Program-made: the position numbers and the translations under genes
In this document: positions 11,401 to 23,525 of the stretch, in pieces
Layout of the letters: every line of letters starts with the position of its first letter
Numbering within the stretch: the stretch's first letter is position 1
Notes under the pieces: generated by a model
The model's database searches: none
Seen by the model: the letters and a program-made list of their open reading frames with translations, nothing else
Told to the model about the DNA's origin: nothing
Source of the DNA: Ailurus styani
Lineage: Eukaryota > Chordata > Mammalia > Carnivora > Ailuridae
NCBI GenBank assembly: GCA_002007465.1
Contig: LNAC01000351.1
Coordinates: 685,239-749,238, forward strand
Direction of reading: 5' to 3'
Length of the DNA stretch: 64,000 nucleotides

Positions 11401-13083
11401 AAGAGAACAAGAGTATGAGGACATTGGAAATGTAATATTTAGTATTATTTCCCCAGAGTGAACATAAATGCTGCCAGAGTAATCAAATTAATGAATCCCA
11501 AGTATTGTTTGCTTCTATTTTTAAGAGAGACTGAAAAAAACATATTTTGTGGGGATCATTTCCTAAGAATTTTCTTACACTTGAAGTAAGAAAGAAATAG
11601 ACATCTTGTATTTACCAGTACAGAAAAAAAATGCTGGTTACAGAACATTAAGATACATAACTGTCCATGCATTTTGTAAAAGCAATGCATATAATAAATA
11701 TGTAATTAGCAGGTTAAGAATCTCATAAGTTGATCTATTTCTAAATCCCTTTGGATGTGAAAAGCAAAACAGAAAACTGCAAAAGAAAACTTTAAATATT
11801 CCTGTAGCATCTTTTATGTATTGGTCTTGTTGTTTTGTTTCTAAAGAGGAAATAAAAGATTAGAACAGAGCACTGTGTTTTTATCCTCCTTAAACATTTT
11901 AAAAACCTTAAATTTAATTCCTTGAAATTTCTTACTTCACTCTTCAACTTACCAGATTTTTTAAAGAATGACTCTCACCTAAAGTTTGGGTTATTTTTGC
12001 ATGTATGTGAAGATGTTGTCCAGATGAGTTTAAATATTAGTGTATTATCTTCCTTATGCTTAATTCATATCAAAATGAAAATAAGGTTTAGTGACTAAAA
12101 TTTTACCATGGTGCTTATAAATTTAGGGTAATAGACAATACAGGGTAGAGGTCTGTTTTCTTCTGCTTGTTCACTGCATAAGAGAATCTGAACTGTTGAA
12201 AATAAAACAGATGCTCTGAAAATTATCAGGCTTGTATTTAATTTATGCAGTTTTCCCATTAATAGCATTATCTATTTAACACATCCATTACATATCCTCA
12301 GTGTTAATTTAGGCAGAAAAAATGTAGCAACTTCAAAAGGAAATCTTCCATTAAATTAAGGATATTGACTTTAATGGATGTCCCAAATAGACATGAAAAT
12401 TAACAGGATGAAAAAACAAGTTGATTAAAAGTGGTCCCATTATAATTTGTTATGCCACATAGAATGAAAATATTAAGACGGAATTCACTTAAAAAAGTGC
12501 CAATGAAAGCTCTTTGTACTTTAAAATACATGACTTTAAAAGCTGTCAAATCATAGAATCTTATGTAAAAATATGTCTTTCTACAACTCTGAATAAACCT
12601 GAGTCTTACAAAAAAAAAAAAACCTTGGCATTTATTAGATTCACTTTGTTTTGATGATCAAGGAATTGGAAATGGTGATCAACTCACTTGTTTAAGGACC
12701 TCATTTCATAGAAATTCTGTACCATCTCAGATGGGGGTGAATTGCTGTTCCTTTCTCTTCCCACTTTCTCCTATCTCTGTATCTTACACCTTCACAAATA
12801 TCTGTTACTATGTTCATCAAATTGCTGGAAATTCTTTTTTACTGATTCATTCTTTTGGATGTCAAAATCTTTCTATTTCTCAAAACACTCATATTAAGGT
12901 ATCAATATCCCTGAGTCATCAACTAACAAACAGCTCAATGAAAGTCATAGGTGCCAAGAATTATCCAGCTAGGGTGGAGAAGGAGAAGCAAAGACCCATG
13001 CAAATGGACATAATATAGGGCTGGAAAAAGGTGGCTGAAAAGGGTGAAAGGGAAGGTGAGTAGGAACCAAAGACAAACTACCC
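11401..13083. other. Unannotated AT-rich DNA
   Basis: No recognisable gene or repeat family. The 95-codon frame at 12731-13018 has no known family features. Confidence 0.5.
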
Positions 13084-13418
13084 TTTTTTAAAAAGATTTT
13101 ATTTATTTATTTACTTGAGAGAGAAAGAGAGAGCATGTGCAGATGTGTGGGGAGGGGCAGAGAGAGAGGGAGTGAAAGAATGTTTTTTTCTTTTTAATTT
13201 TTTATTTATTTTTTATTTATTTTTTATTTTTTGCCCCAGGGGTACAGGTCTGTGAATCATCAGGCTTACACTTTGGGATTCTCACTGCTTAAGAATCTTA
13301 AGCAGACTCTGTACTGAGTGCAGAGCCTGACACAGGGCTCGATCCCATCAACCTGAGTTCAGGATCTGAGCCTAAATCAAGAGGCAGATGCTCAACTGAC
13401 TGAGCCATCCAGGTGCCC
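13084..13418 (-). mobile_element. Old CAN-SINE split by an L1 fragment
   Basis: Left half (13084-13187): poly-T, TTTATTTATTTACTTGAGAGAG and a GA-rich zone. Right half (13286-13418): AATCTTAAGCAGACTC, CAGAGCCTGACACAGGGCTC and the head ACTGAGCCATCCAGGTGCCC. Between them is unrelated L1 3' sequence. The two halves join into one SINE. Confidence 0.88.
13188..13285 (-). mobile_element. 5'-truncated carnivoran L1 3' end, inserted in a SINE
   Basis: T-rich start, then GCCCCAGGGGTACAGGTCTG and TGAATCATCAGGCTTACA. The same string begins the L1 fragment at 45747, so both are the end of one L1 lineage. AAGAAT at both edges is a possible short target-site duplication. Confidence 0.75.
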
Positions 13419-13499
13419 TGACAAATTATCCTCCTTTATGATATTGTGTATGTCTAGTTCGGCAATTTAACTTATTAACTTTTTTTTAATCCACTGATT

Positions 13500-14450
13500 C
13501 ATCTGTTAAAACTTTTATTGAACACTTATAATTTGATTGGATTTGTGTAGGCAGGGGACATATAAAGATAAATATGAGAGAGTCCCAATTCAGTCTAATG
13601 TAATTAATGAACTGTAAATGTAAATTATCACATGGTAATATATTTTCAATTATTCATTTATAATATGTTTACTGAGGGCCTTCCCTATACAGGGCATTGG
13701 CTAAAGATGTCAAACAACATTGCTGTCTTTAAGAAGCTATCTAGTGGAAAAGGACAAAATTAATTTTAAAACCCCACAGAATATGTATAATATATCATGT
13801 GTTGATAAATCCACAGAGAAAATAAGTGTTACAAAGGTAATGGTGACTATGCTTATTCAGTAGAGGGGAGGGGTGGTTGAGATAAATTTCAAAGAAGGGT
13901 TGGAACATGAGCCTTCTTGATAAAGGACTAAGAATTAACCAGGTGGAAAACTCTAGAGAAGGAATTGGATATTCAGGCCAATGAACACACCAAATACAAT
14001 GGCTTGGAAACATTAAACGACATGATGTAGTCAAAGAAATTTAAATAATATCTTATGTTTGAATTACCTGTGCTTGTAGAGTAAATATACATAAAGCTTG
14101 ATGGTAGTGGCATGTTTTGGTGGGAGATAAGAATAAAAAGTGATCTGTTACTGAGTCATAGAACACTTTTAATCCTATATACAACATTTGACCATCAAGC
14201 AATAAATAATAAGTGGTAACAAAGCATGGAAGGATGGACAAACATCATAATCAAATTGGTACTGTAGAAACTCAGGCCTGAGTGGTAGCCTGGCAAATGA
14301 ATTAGAGGAGGGTCAGCAGAAGTCAGGAATATCTTTCAGGAGGCTATTTCATGGTCTAGATGCTAAGTAGCTAATGAGGCATGAACTAAGAAAAGGGGAT
14401 GGTATCAGAAATGTAAGTGGTCAAATAACAGTGTGGAAGAAGAATAACAT
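13500..14450 (+). repeat. Ancient ~1 kb interspersed repeat, copy 1 (decayed)
   Basis: Contains ATTGAACACTTATAATTTG, GTCTTTAAGAAGCTATCTAGTGG, GATAAATCCACAGAG, and later TTTCAGGAGGCTATTTCATGG. This order resembles copies 2 and 3 (16040 and 50930). I recognise the type as common in mammalian introns but cannot name the family safely. No coding potential. Confidence 0.5.
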
Positions 14451-15703
14451 GGGCTGTAAAATGAGGATCCTTGAAAGTCAGGTTCCTGAAAAGGAGCAGA
14501 CATATCTTTCAGAAAATATCCTAATAAATTTTAATTCCACTGAGTCTTCTATTATACGTTTATTACTACACAAAATTAGAATTATCTTCTTCACAGAAAA
14601 GGGCATTTGGAGGAGAACCAAGCAAGGGTGACCTTATTTTCACACCAGTCATCTTGGAGAGACCTGTGTCTAAATACTCTCCTTTTAGTGGACATAAAGG
14701 AAGGGCAAAAGGGTGCTGTTTCACAACCTTCCTGGCAAACCGGGAACAAGGCCTATTATCATTTTTATTTTTTTTTCTTCCAATTAAGCCCTAACTTTTC
14801 AATTTTCTAGGTCACTTTTCTAAGCTGTCCCTTTCTTTCTTAAAACCAGTGACCCAAATACATAACTTATTAAGGTGGAGGTTTTTCCTTCTGCCCGAGC
14901 CTCAGTAGCAGGACGCGGATGAACAGGTGCTGCCTTATCTGTCAATCCACACATTTGCCACAGTTCACATCTTACGTCGTCATCTCTCCACTTTAGCGTG
15001 TGACTGTGGCCAGGTGACCTCTACTTCTGCGTCTCTCAGCAATTGCAAGTAGGAAAGACACAGCTGAATCGGTGTGGAAAGCATGGTTCTCCATGAAGCC
15101 CCATGTTGCTTAGTAACCAGGAAGCATAATTCAGAATTTAAGGAAGTGAGGCTCCAGGAGTTTAGTCTAAGCTCTTCTATTAAAGTACTGCTCCCAAAGA
15201 TAAAACATTTAACTCGTCAGTCTCTTTTATTACTTGACGTTTGTTAAATGCTGTAAATATGTTTCATATAAAACGTATGCAAAGCAAGCACAGATTGAAC
15301 AAAGCTCTTTGTGCTCTGAAAGAAAAAGAAATTTGGAAAGAAAAGAACTTGACTAAAGTCCTTGTTTACAAGTGAGCTCTGTATAATCATGCTCTGTATA
15401 ACTAAGCACTTTTTATTCCCTTTCATTAAAGTCATTAGTGATTATCAGCAATTGGTATATTTGAATTTCATTTATATTTGTTAATAGTACTGGTTTAGAA
15501 TGTCTAGCAGACACTCTGATTCAGTAAGTTTCATGTAATGACATATAATCTATTGTCTTCCTTAAATTGGTGAATGCTTGTCATTAACAATATAGTACAC
15601 TAATTGTCTTCCTTTACTTTGTCTTTTCACTATCATTTTATCTCTCTGTTCGACATATTGCCAGTAACCCAGTCATATTTACTGAGCTCATTTTACATGC
15701 TAC
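14451..15703. other. Unique DNA with a more GC-rich segment at 14880-15120
   Basis: Mostly unannotated. The part at about 14880-15120 is less AT-rich and has several CpGs. It contains GTTGCTTAGTAACC, a match to an RFX X-box (see the separate entry). No exon structure is visible. Confidence 0.5.
15105..15117. promoter_or_regulatory. Candidate RFX X-box motif
   Basis: GTTGCT-T-AGTAAC is two inverted half-sites (GTTRCY and RGYAAC) with a 1-base spacer, which is the RFX-family binding pattern. It sits in the GC-richer unique segment at 14880-15120. One motif match can arise by chance, so function is unproven. Confidence 0.3.
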
Positions 15704-15705
15704 CA

Positions 15706-15914
15706 TTTTTTTTAAACATTTTTAAATTTCTTCTTTTTTTTTTTTAAGAGAGAGAATTTGGGGAGGGGCACAGGGAGAGGGAGATAGAGAATCTCAAGCA
15801 GGCTTCACACCCAGCATGGAGCCCAACTTCGGGCTCAGTTTCACAACTCTGAGATCAGACCTGAGCCAAAACCAAGAGTTGGACACTTAATTGATTGAGC
15901 CACCCAGGTGCCCC
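15706..15914 (-). mobile_element. CAN-SINE, older copy
   Basis: T-rich start, GAGAGAGAATTTGGGG, GGAGCCCAACTTCGGGCTC and the head TTGATTGAGCCACCCAGGTGCCCC. The direct repeat GCTACCATT occurs before the poly-T and at about 15920. More diverged than the copies at 986 or 3841. Confidence 0.9.
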
Positions 15915-16039
15915 TGTGTGCTACCATTCTTAATAAATTGTGGGTTTATCTAACCAGGTCTGTGGTGGACTGTTTTGCAAAGTCAATTTAGGAAGATGGA
16001 AATTTAATCAACTAATCATACAAATATATATAACCACAC

Positions 16040-17230
16040 CTTGTAATGGTAGGTTTGAGTGAAAAATGCTGGAAGCTGTGAGGAATTTATGACAAGAAAA
16101 TCTAAAGTAGACAAAGAGGAAAATGAAGCTTCAGACAAGATGTCCCAAAAGAAATAAAATTTGAGCTGGAATATGGAAAACAAGGTGAAAGTAAGAAAAG
16201 AGAGGAGAGAAAGAAACAGTTGCAAGTGAAGGAATCAGTGTATACAAAATATCAGTGGTTCTCATGTGGAGGGCTTGTTAAAGCATACATTTCTGAGCCC
16301 TGCCCAAAAGCTTATGTTTCAGCAGGGTCCATGAATTTGCACATATTGCTTTTCTAACAAGTCTTCAGGTGACACAGCTCTTGCTGGACTGGAGAGCACA
16401 CTTTGAGAACCACTGGCTTAGAGAATTAAAGAAAGGTCATTATGGTGAGTCCACATTTAACTATGTAACAAGTGAATGAGGAGACGGAAATGCAGAGAGA
16501 AGATGGATGAATTAAGCCCCTAAAAGGTTTTTTGTTTTTGTTTTTGTTTTTCCATAGTTTTAAGAGCAGTTGGGATGACTTTAGTGGATTTTAAGCCAGG
16601 AACTGATGTGATGACATCTGTCTTAAAAAAAAAAATTTCCTGGGTATATGGTGTGCAGAATGAATTGAGGGGAAATAAGAAGACTGCATGGTGGAAGAAC
16701 TTGTTAGGAGATTATTCCAGGAATTCAGAGGAGAGCAATGGCAGGTGATAGGAATGGCAGTGCAAAGAGAGATACAAGGGATAATCAGTAGGGTAAAAAG
16801 TCAGTAAGACTTGGTAGTAATTTCAGTGTAAGAGTAGTGGAGAGGGAAGAGTTAAGAACAACTCCAAGAATTCTATTTCCTGGTTCCCATATTGTAGTGT
16901 GTGGTACTATCCATGGAAGAAGATTCTTGAAAGAAGGACACATTGAAAGTGGAGGTGATGAAAAGGGAATTATAATGTGGATTTAGGAAATTGAGGGTTT
17001 TGTTTTGTTACATTTTGGAGGTTTTCTTTTTTGTGGGGGGAGTTTTTATTTCATTTTGTTTTTTAATGGAAATGTCAAATGCTCATTTGGATATACTTGG
17101 ATTTAGACTTGGAACTGAGATGAGAAGTAGGTGCCAAGAATATAAATTTGAAAGTCATTGACCTATTGATGGAATTTGGAGTTTTGTATATGGATCAAGT
17201 CATCAAAGATTTAAGTATAGAATAAGATTA
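16040..17230 (+). repeat. Ancient ~1 kb interspersed repeat, copy 2
   Basis: GATGTCCCAAAAGAAATAAA, GAAGACTGCATGGTGGAAG, TTGTTAGGAGATTATTCCAGG, AAGAACAACTCCAAGAATTC, AAATGCTCATTTGGATATAC and TTTGAAAGTCATTGACC occur in the same order as in copy 3 at 50930. MER5A has inserted inside it. Family name unknown to me. Confidence 0.6.
16249..16416 (+). mobile_element. MER5A-like hAT-Charlie non-autonomous DNA transposon
   Basis: Starts CAGTGGTTCTCATG, contains GGAGGGCTTGTTAAA, GAGCCCTGCCC, TTTCTAACAAGTCTTCAGGTG and ends CACTTTGAGAACCACTG, so the ends are inverted repeats. This matches the MER5A pattern with a small deletion near the start. It lies within the ancient ~1 kb repeat, so it is the younger of the two. 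Confidence 0.88.
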
Positions 17231-19400
17231 CAAAAAGGCTTAGAACTAGTTTAAGGAAACAAAACTAGACAGCAAAGAATATGAGCTAATAAAGGAAACA
17301 GAATAATAGAGATATAGGTGGAAAAAATACAATGCTGTGAGATGTCTAATCGTTTTCAAATGGACTTTGATTTAGCATTATTTTCCTACTTCTGGAGATT
17401 TTTAAGATCCTTTACTTAACATCAATGCTCTGATGTTTTATGAGCATCTACTGAAACTTGTTCTAATCTTTTAAATTCTCTTTTTGGAAAATTTTTTGTC
17501 TAATAGTATGAACTTATAATTCATACTCCACAGTAGGATATTTTTTAACTTGAATGTGGCATTATCAATAAATCTGCTGGAAAACAGTTCTAAACAAGAA
17601 CTACCAGGGCAAACTGGAATATATGGTCGCTCTACATTAGTCATAGAGTGGATCTTCTAGATCAGTGTTTTAAATTTTCTACTGTATTTTCACTTATTCT
17701 CAGTTGCTTCATTTTCTGCTTTCTGGGAGATTTCTTCGATAATCATCAAACCACTAAGAAGCTTATTGGAAGATTTATATGGGGACATTTGATTCCTATG
17801 GCTTTACTGGCAGAGACCAGGAAGATAGCAAGGCATGACTTTTTGTAGGAGGGACTCTTTCCCCTACCAGGTATCAGTGTTTCAGTATTTTTGTTTGTTT
17901 CCTCTAGATGATACAATTTATTCAGCCATCTTCCAGTGTCTGGTCTCTTCTCAGGGAGCAGACTGGGAGAGAAGAGAGAGGTCTCTGACTTTAGCCCATG
18001 TCATCTTGCCCTTGCCCCAGGTTCAGCCTGATGCCTTGCTTCTGCACGCCATGGGGCCTTACCGCTTCCACATTCAGGGCCTCCGCAGCTCTGTCCACCT
18101 CCAGTATTGTCCCTCTGCTTCCTGCCGTCAGAAGAACTAAGCGTTTCAAATGATTTTAGCACCAGTCTTTCACCATCTGCTATCATTCCTGCTGGACCCT
18201 CTCAGGAGATTGGTGGGACAAATAGGTCCTTTTCCTATCAAAATCTTCTCTGTAGACCCTTGGAATGTAAATTCCTATACTCTGCTAAATAATTTATAAC
18301 TCTTTTTTCTTCTTTGTTTTCCAGAAATCAGTGGAAATATTATTTTGGTCCAAATGTCTACTTAACATTTTTACATGTAAAATTTACTCCAATTGAAATT
18401 TATCTTGCAATATAATTTAGGTAAAAACCTTCATTTTTTTCTACTAAAAAAATCAGTTGTTCTAGTGCAATATATTTAATTATCCATTATTTTCTCAGCA
18501 ATTAATGATCCTTTTTTTTTATAGACTAAGGACTTTATACACTTCTTGGGTTTGAAAATCTTTTTCTCAAGGTTTCATATGTATTCAATCAAATAAAATT
18601 ATACGTAAAACTATGTAGCATGTTACTTTGAACATGCTACTAATACAATAGGTATTACTGTACTGTTTCCTCCTCAAGCACAATAATTAGAGTAGTTAAA
18701 ATACAACTTTATAAATATGCTGAACAAGTAGAAAGTAGAAGAAAGCTTTGCATTTTATATCATTGTTCCATTATTTTCTCTCTTGTATTGAGCAACACCT
18801 CTCCTTTGTCCTTTTCTTAGCATATTATGATAACATGACTCCCTTTTAATTTTAAGGCTTTCTCAACTTATAAAAGCTATTCACTGTGACTTCTTTTGGT
18901 GAATGGCTCATTATATTTTCCAAGACCCTGTTGTTTTACCATCTTTGAAAACAAATAAAAATGACACTTCTAAACACTCTACTAAAACAAATTAGATTTA
19001 TTCTGAAGAGCTCAGTGAACAGCATTTTGAATGAGATCCATAATGGGCTTTTTAATTAAATGAATATAGTCATTTCATAGAGGCAATTCTCATTAGTAGA
19101 GCAGTATTGAGATGACCGTTTCATTCTAATTGTGCTGTGTGTTTATATAAGGTGCCTCATTTTAGGGTTGGTTTGAATAGATTTATATCTAATCATGTCT
19201 TGACACCTAGTGCACATTTGAAAGGTAAACACTACTGCTTTTCCAAAAACAAATAATAAATAAAACAGTAGAATAAAATAAATAAAAAATATTTTTCCCA
19301 GTAATTTTCTTTTCTTTTATTTGAATTGGGTGGAAAAGAAATTCCATTTCACATATCATCTTCTATTCATTACTTGGCTTTTCTTTTATTTCTTTACCTT
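17231..19400. other. Unannotated DNA, GC-richer at about 17940-18180
   Basis: The 17940-18180 part is less AT-rich and carries a 101-codon frame on plus and a 61-codon frame on minus, neither like a protein I know. The rest is AT-rich with no recognised repeat. Confidence 0.45.
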
Positions 19401-19401
19401 T

Positions 19402-19802
19402 AGTAACAGACTGAATATTTGTGTCTCCTAAAAGTTCATTATATTGAAACCCTAATCCCCAGTGTAGTTGTATTTGAAGATGGGCCTTTAAGGAAGTAAT
19501 GAAGGTTAAATGAAGTCCTAAGAGTGGGGCCCTGATCTGGCAGGATTAGTGTCCTTAAAAGAAGATATACCAGAGAGCTCACTTGCTCTTCTTCTCCACA
19601 TTCATGAAACCAAGTAAGGCCATGGAGGCCACATATAATAGAGAATGCTATAAACTGCAAGCCAGGAAGAGTCTTCACCAAAAATCAATTGTACTATATA
19701 ATGATCTCAAATTTCTAGCCTCTGGAACTGTGAGAAAATAATTTTCTATTGTATAAGCCACTCAGTCTGTGGTATTTTTAGGGCGACTTGAGTGGTCTAA
19801 TG
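19402..19802 (+). mobile_element. MLT1-like (ERVL-MaLR type) solo LTR
   Basis: Starts near ACAGACTGAATATTTGTGTC, then TTGAAACCCTAATCCCCAG, GGGCCTTTAAGGAAG, ACCAGAGAGCTCACTTGCTC, and near the end CTCTGGAACTGTGAGAAAATA, TAAGCCACTCAGTCTGTGG. This is the order of MaLR LTRs. It is the forward-oriented relative of the one at 4645. No internal viral genes. Confidence 0.75.
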
Positions 19803-21913
19803 CATTTTCTTATGTACAGTTCTGAAATGCTAATATTCTGAGTTGCTGTGAGCATAGATGTGTGAATGTTGGATACATCTCCAAAGACAAATATTAAAGA
19901 AGCATGAGGTTAACGTATCTTTCCACAAGTTTGAACCTTCATTACCTGAAGTGTCTTCATTGTATAGATACTAATTAAAGTATCAATAAATGTTGGGACA
20001 TTTTAAAAGGGGAGAATGGGATTCCAGGTTGAATTGTCTAAATTATGTTAAAATATGTATGCAGGTGACTTTCTTACTTACAGTACAGTGTGAAAAGTTG
20101 AGGTGAAGAGTAACTTTCCAAGGTCAGGAGGGAACCAAAAACACTACCTCAGCTAGGTCATTAAGGATAACATCCTCCATGATAAGTCATCTCAATAGTA
20201 CATGTTCTCAGTATGATGTAGATATTCCTGCCTAAAACCCATACTCATAGTTTAACTATGAGAAAACTAGCAGACAAACTCAAATTTAAATCTAGCCTAC
20301 AAAATACCTGACCAGTACTCCTTGAAACTGCAGAAGTCATCAAAAACAGGGAAAGTCTGAGGAACTGCCATAGTTTATAGAGTAAACTATAAATGATAGG
20401 GTATTCTAGATGGGATCCTGGACTAGGTGAAAGGATATTAGGTAAAAACTAAAGAAATGCAGATAAAGTAAGAAATTTAATGGATAATAATGTATCAGTG
20501 ATGGTTCATTAGTTAAGACAAATGTACCATACTAATGTAAGATACTAACAATAGGGGAAACTGGGTGAGGGTTATATGAGAACTCTGCACAGTACTGTAA
20601 CTTCTCAGTAAATCTGAAAGTACTTGGAAATCAAGTTTATTGTATATGCAAGGGATGCTCTATTTTTATTTGCTTTTAGTCAACAAGTTTAGCCAACAAA
20701 GTCAACAAGACCCATAGACAGGATAGAGGGCCCCCTTTCTCCAAAGATCAGTAGTAGTCCTAATGCAGTTAGAAATCCTGCACAGACTCTTATCCATGTT
20801 GAATCCTAGGCTCCTGTTCCCAGGTACCATGTGGATTAGTCAGGAGAGAGGTTTTTTTAAGTGGCTTAGAGTAATCCAGTTTTATTTCATTCTCACATTT
20901 CATTTCCAGCTTGAGACCCCAGGGGGATCTGCTCACTCAGGGGCCAAGGTTAATGGGAGCTTCATCTAACAGTATGAACTTAAATTTCCAGGTTCACCAG
21001 AACAGGAAAAGATATCCTGGTTAATTTGACACAGGAATTCCACTGCTTTTGTCTCGAATGATGCATGTTACTTTTCCTCATTGCCCATTGACTAGAATTT
21101 GTCATGTGACAATTGCCAGCAAGAAGACTAGAAAATGTAGGGGGAAAATAGAATATTTGGTGAGCAGTAAATTTACCGTTGATTCATATTTCCTCTTTTA
21201 TTAAACTATTCTTTGGCTTACATTTATCTATTTTTTATTAGTATTCCCAAAATATTTGAGAACACTCTTTTTATGACTACTTAATCTTTGATACTCAAAA
21301 TACTCTCAATCCCTTTCTCTAGAGGAACTGTGGAACCCAGATTTCAATTTTCCAGCATCTCCTATGGACTAAACACAGTATTCATGCTTCCTCCAATTTG
21401 TGCCTGCCTAAGACTTATCATTGGAAATAATAAGAAATATGAAATGACTCTACGTGTGAATATAGGAAATTACTAATTTAAAGTTATTGCCTAGTGATGG
21501 GGAAAAGTACAAGTTACTCTATGGTTCATCTCCTGAAATCATTACTTGAAGATCGTCTCCAATTCCAGTGTCATCAATTAGTATAAGGTCCCCAACTGCA
21601 TTTTGATCAGGCTTGGTGAGGCTTTATTTTCATAAGGAAATTACTCTCTTGCCTTCTAAATTGGATAATTACAATTCTAAAAACCCACTCAGAAATGTAA
21701 ATGCCCAATCGCCTATGAAAATGCTATGTTTTGACATGCACTTATTGCATCTGTGCCTATGAGTATAGTTGAATTAGCTTTTGCTTCTTGGTATAAACTC
21801 AGTTTATATTTACCTTTCTTAGTAACATCTAAAATGAAATTATAACAAATTAGAATCCCTTTCATGATGTGGTAGTTAATGGCTATTAGAAAAACATATT
21901 GGCAAATTTTGAC
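19803..21913. other. Unannotated DNA
   Basis: No gene or repeat family recognised on either strand. Small frames at 20763 and 21288 lack any family signature. Confidence 0.5.
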
Positions 21914-21928
21914 AAGAAGTGGTTTAAT

Positions 21929-22109
21929 ATTGGGGTACGTGGGTGGCTCAGTGGGTTAAGCCTCAGCCTTTGGCTCAGGTCATGGTCTCAGGGTCCTGGG
22001 ATCAAGTGCCACATTGGGCTCCCTGCTCAGTGGGGAGTCTGCTTCCCCCTCTCTCTCTGTCTGCCTACTTGTGATCTTTGTCAAACAAATAAATAAGATC
22101 TTAAAAAAA
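21929..22109 (+). mobile_element. CAN-SINE, full length
   Basis: Head GGGTACGTGGGTGGCTCAGT, GGGTTAAGCCTCAGCC, then GATCAAGTGCCACATTGGG, CT-rich body, GTCAAACAAATAAATAAG and an A-tail. The 15-base target-site duplication AAGAAGTGGTTTAAT lies at 21914 and 22110. Confidence 0.95.
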
Positions 22110-22315
22110 AAGAAGTGGTTTAATGTCTAAATACTGCTGCTACCCATTTGTGTACTGTTGCATTGTGAATCACAACTAATCATTAAAACTCAATTATATA
22201 GGATATATTCTGATCCCTGATATACAGATTACACATCATTCCATACCGAAAGCAACCATTCAACTAACCAAACACACACAAACATACATATATGATTTCT
22301 TGGAAGTTCCAATCT

Positions 22316-22429
22316 CTTTATTTTATTTTATTTCATTTATGTATGTACTTAAATTATCTCTATACCCAATGTGGGGCTTGAACTCAAGACCCCAAGGTCA
22401 AGAATCACATGAGCCAGCCAGATGTCCCA
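22316..22429 (-). mobile_element. Old CAN-SINE, shortened
   Basis: TTATTTTATTTTATTTC, then ACCCAATGTGGGGCTTGAAC, CAAGAATCACATGAGCCAGC and CAGATGTCCC at the head. Lacks most of the GA-rich zone; strongly diverged. Confidence 0.7.
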
Positions 22430-22984
22430 GTTTTAATCTCTTCAATTATAGGTCAAGTGGTAAGGATAATCTAATATAGGAAACCTGGAAAGGACTTTCA
22501 TATGCAATTGTGCTTTGTTCATGTTTTCAATCCCTTCAGCATCTTATTTAGGAAATTTCAGATGAACATATTCTTTACCTCTGTAATCTGCTGTGAACTT
22601 CAAATTTGTAAAGCTGAATATTGTATAAATTCCAGAAATATTACTTCCCTGTTAAAAATGTAAGAGATTTTGTAATCTTTTCATATAGAATTTTCTTCTA
22701 GTACTAAAAGGCACCCTATGATGTATTAGGCTGATCTTCTAATTCACACCCTAAACCTCCTGCCACTGAGCTTTTGCTTGTTTCACCAAATAGAATGTCT
22801 TCTCCTTTCCTTTCTGTGTTTCACTTTACATTCGCAATGATTACCTGCAGATTTACCAGTCTATTTTGACCTATAAGGCTCTTAATGTGGGCTGTTCTAT
22901 TATTAAACAGATAGGTGTTCTATATGGAAAGGATGAAAAGTAAGCTCATTTTAGCAACATGAGTAAATTATTTCCTCTTGGTCT

Positions 22985-23442
22985 TGCAAATGTTGTGCCT
23001 TATATATTGAACCATGTTCATAATCTTAATCCACTTCTCTCCACTCCTGGGTCTTCACCTAGACCACTTTCAGTCATCCTTCACATATAACTTTAGGGAT
23101 CACTTTTTTCAGAAAGGTCCTCTCTCTTTATATATATAAAGATTTACTTATTAATTTGAGAGAGAGGGAGCAGGAGGGACAGAGGGAGAGAGAATCTGAA
23201 GCAGGCTCCACGCCGGTACTCTCACTTTAATTCTGATCTGGTCTCTTACTGTTGACCTCCATTCTCCCCATACCTGCTGTCAAGGAATATATCACCGCTT
23301 AACTGCTTGTTCATTTGTCTATGTACTTCTTAGGTTTCCCTTACAAGATAGAATAATTCCATTTTGATTATTCTTGCTTCATCAATGTGGTACATATTCC
23401 TTGAAACATAGCTAGACCTCAAGAAATTGCTATTGAATGAAT
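22985..23442 (+). repeat. L2 LINE 3' end, interrupted by a SINE
   Basis: TTTTTTCAGAAAGGTCCTC, then after the SINE TGCTTGTTCATTTGTCTATG, and the terminus AATTGCTATTGAATGAATG. This is the L2 order, ending in the GAATGAATG-type terminal repeat. Ancient and decayed. Confidence 0.6.
23129..23214 (-). mobile_element. CAN-SINE fragment inside L2
   Basis: AAAGATTTACTTATTAATTTG, GAGAGAGGGAGCAGGAGGG and AAGCAGGCTCCACGCC. The head half is missing. Confidence 0.8.
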
Positions 23443-23525
23443 GTCACCTAGCCAGTTAATGTAAGAGCCAGGATTCACATCTAGGCTAACTTGACACCTA
23501 AACCATATTTTTGACTCTTGGCATA
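23443..23525 (-). repeat. Possible MIR fragment
   Basis: GTCACCTAGCCAGTTAATG followed by AGAGCCAGGATTCACATC resembles the reverse of the MIR core. Short and decayed. Confidence 0.45.

Noticed and set aside
17835..18140. 101-codon plus frame in a GC-richer patch
   Set aside because: No start context, splice sites or recognisable protein; kept only as a note in the unannotated stretch.
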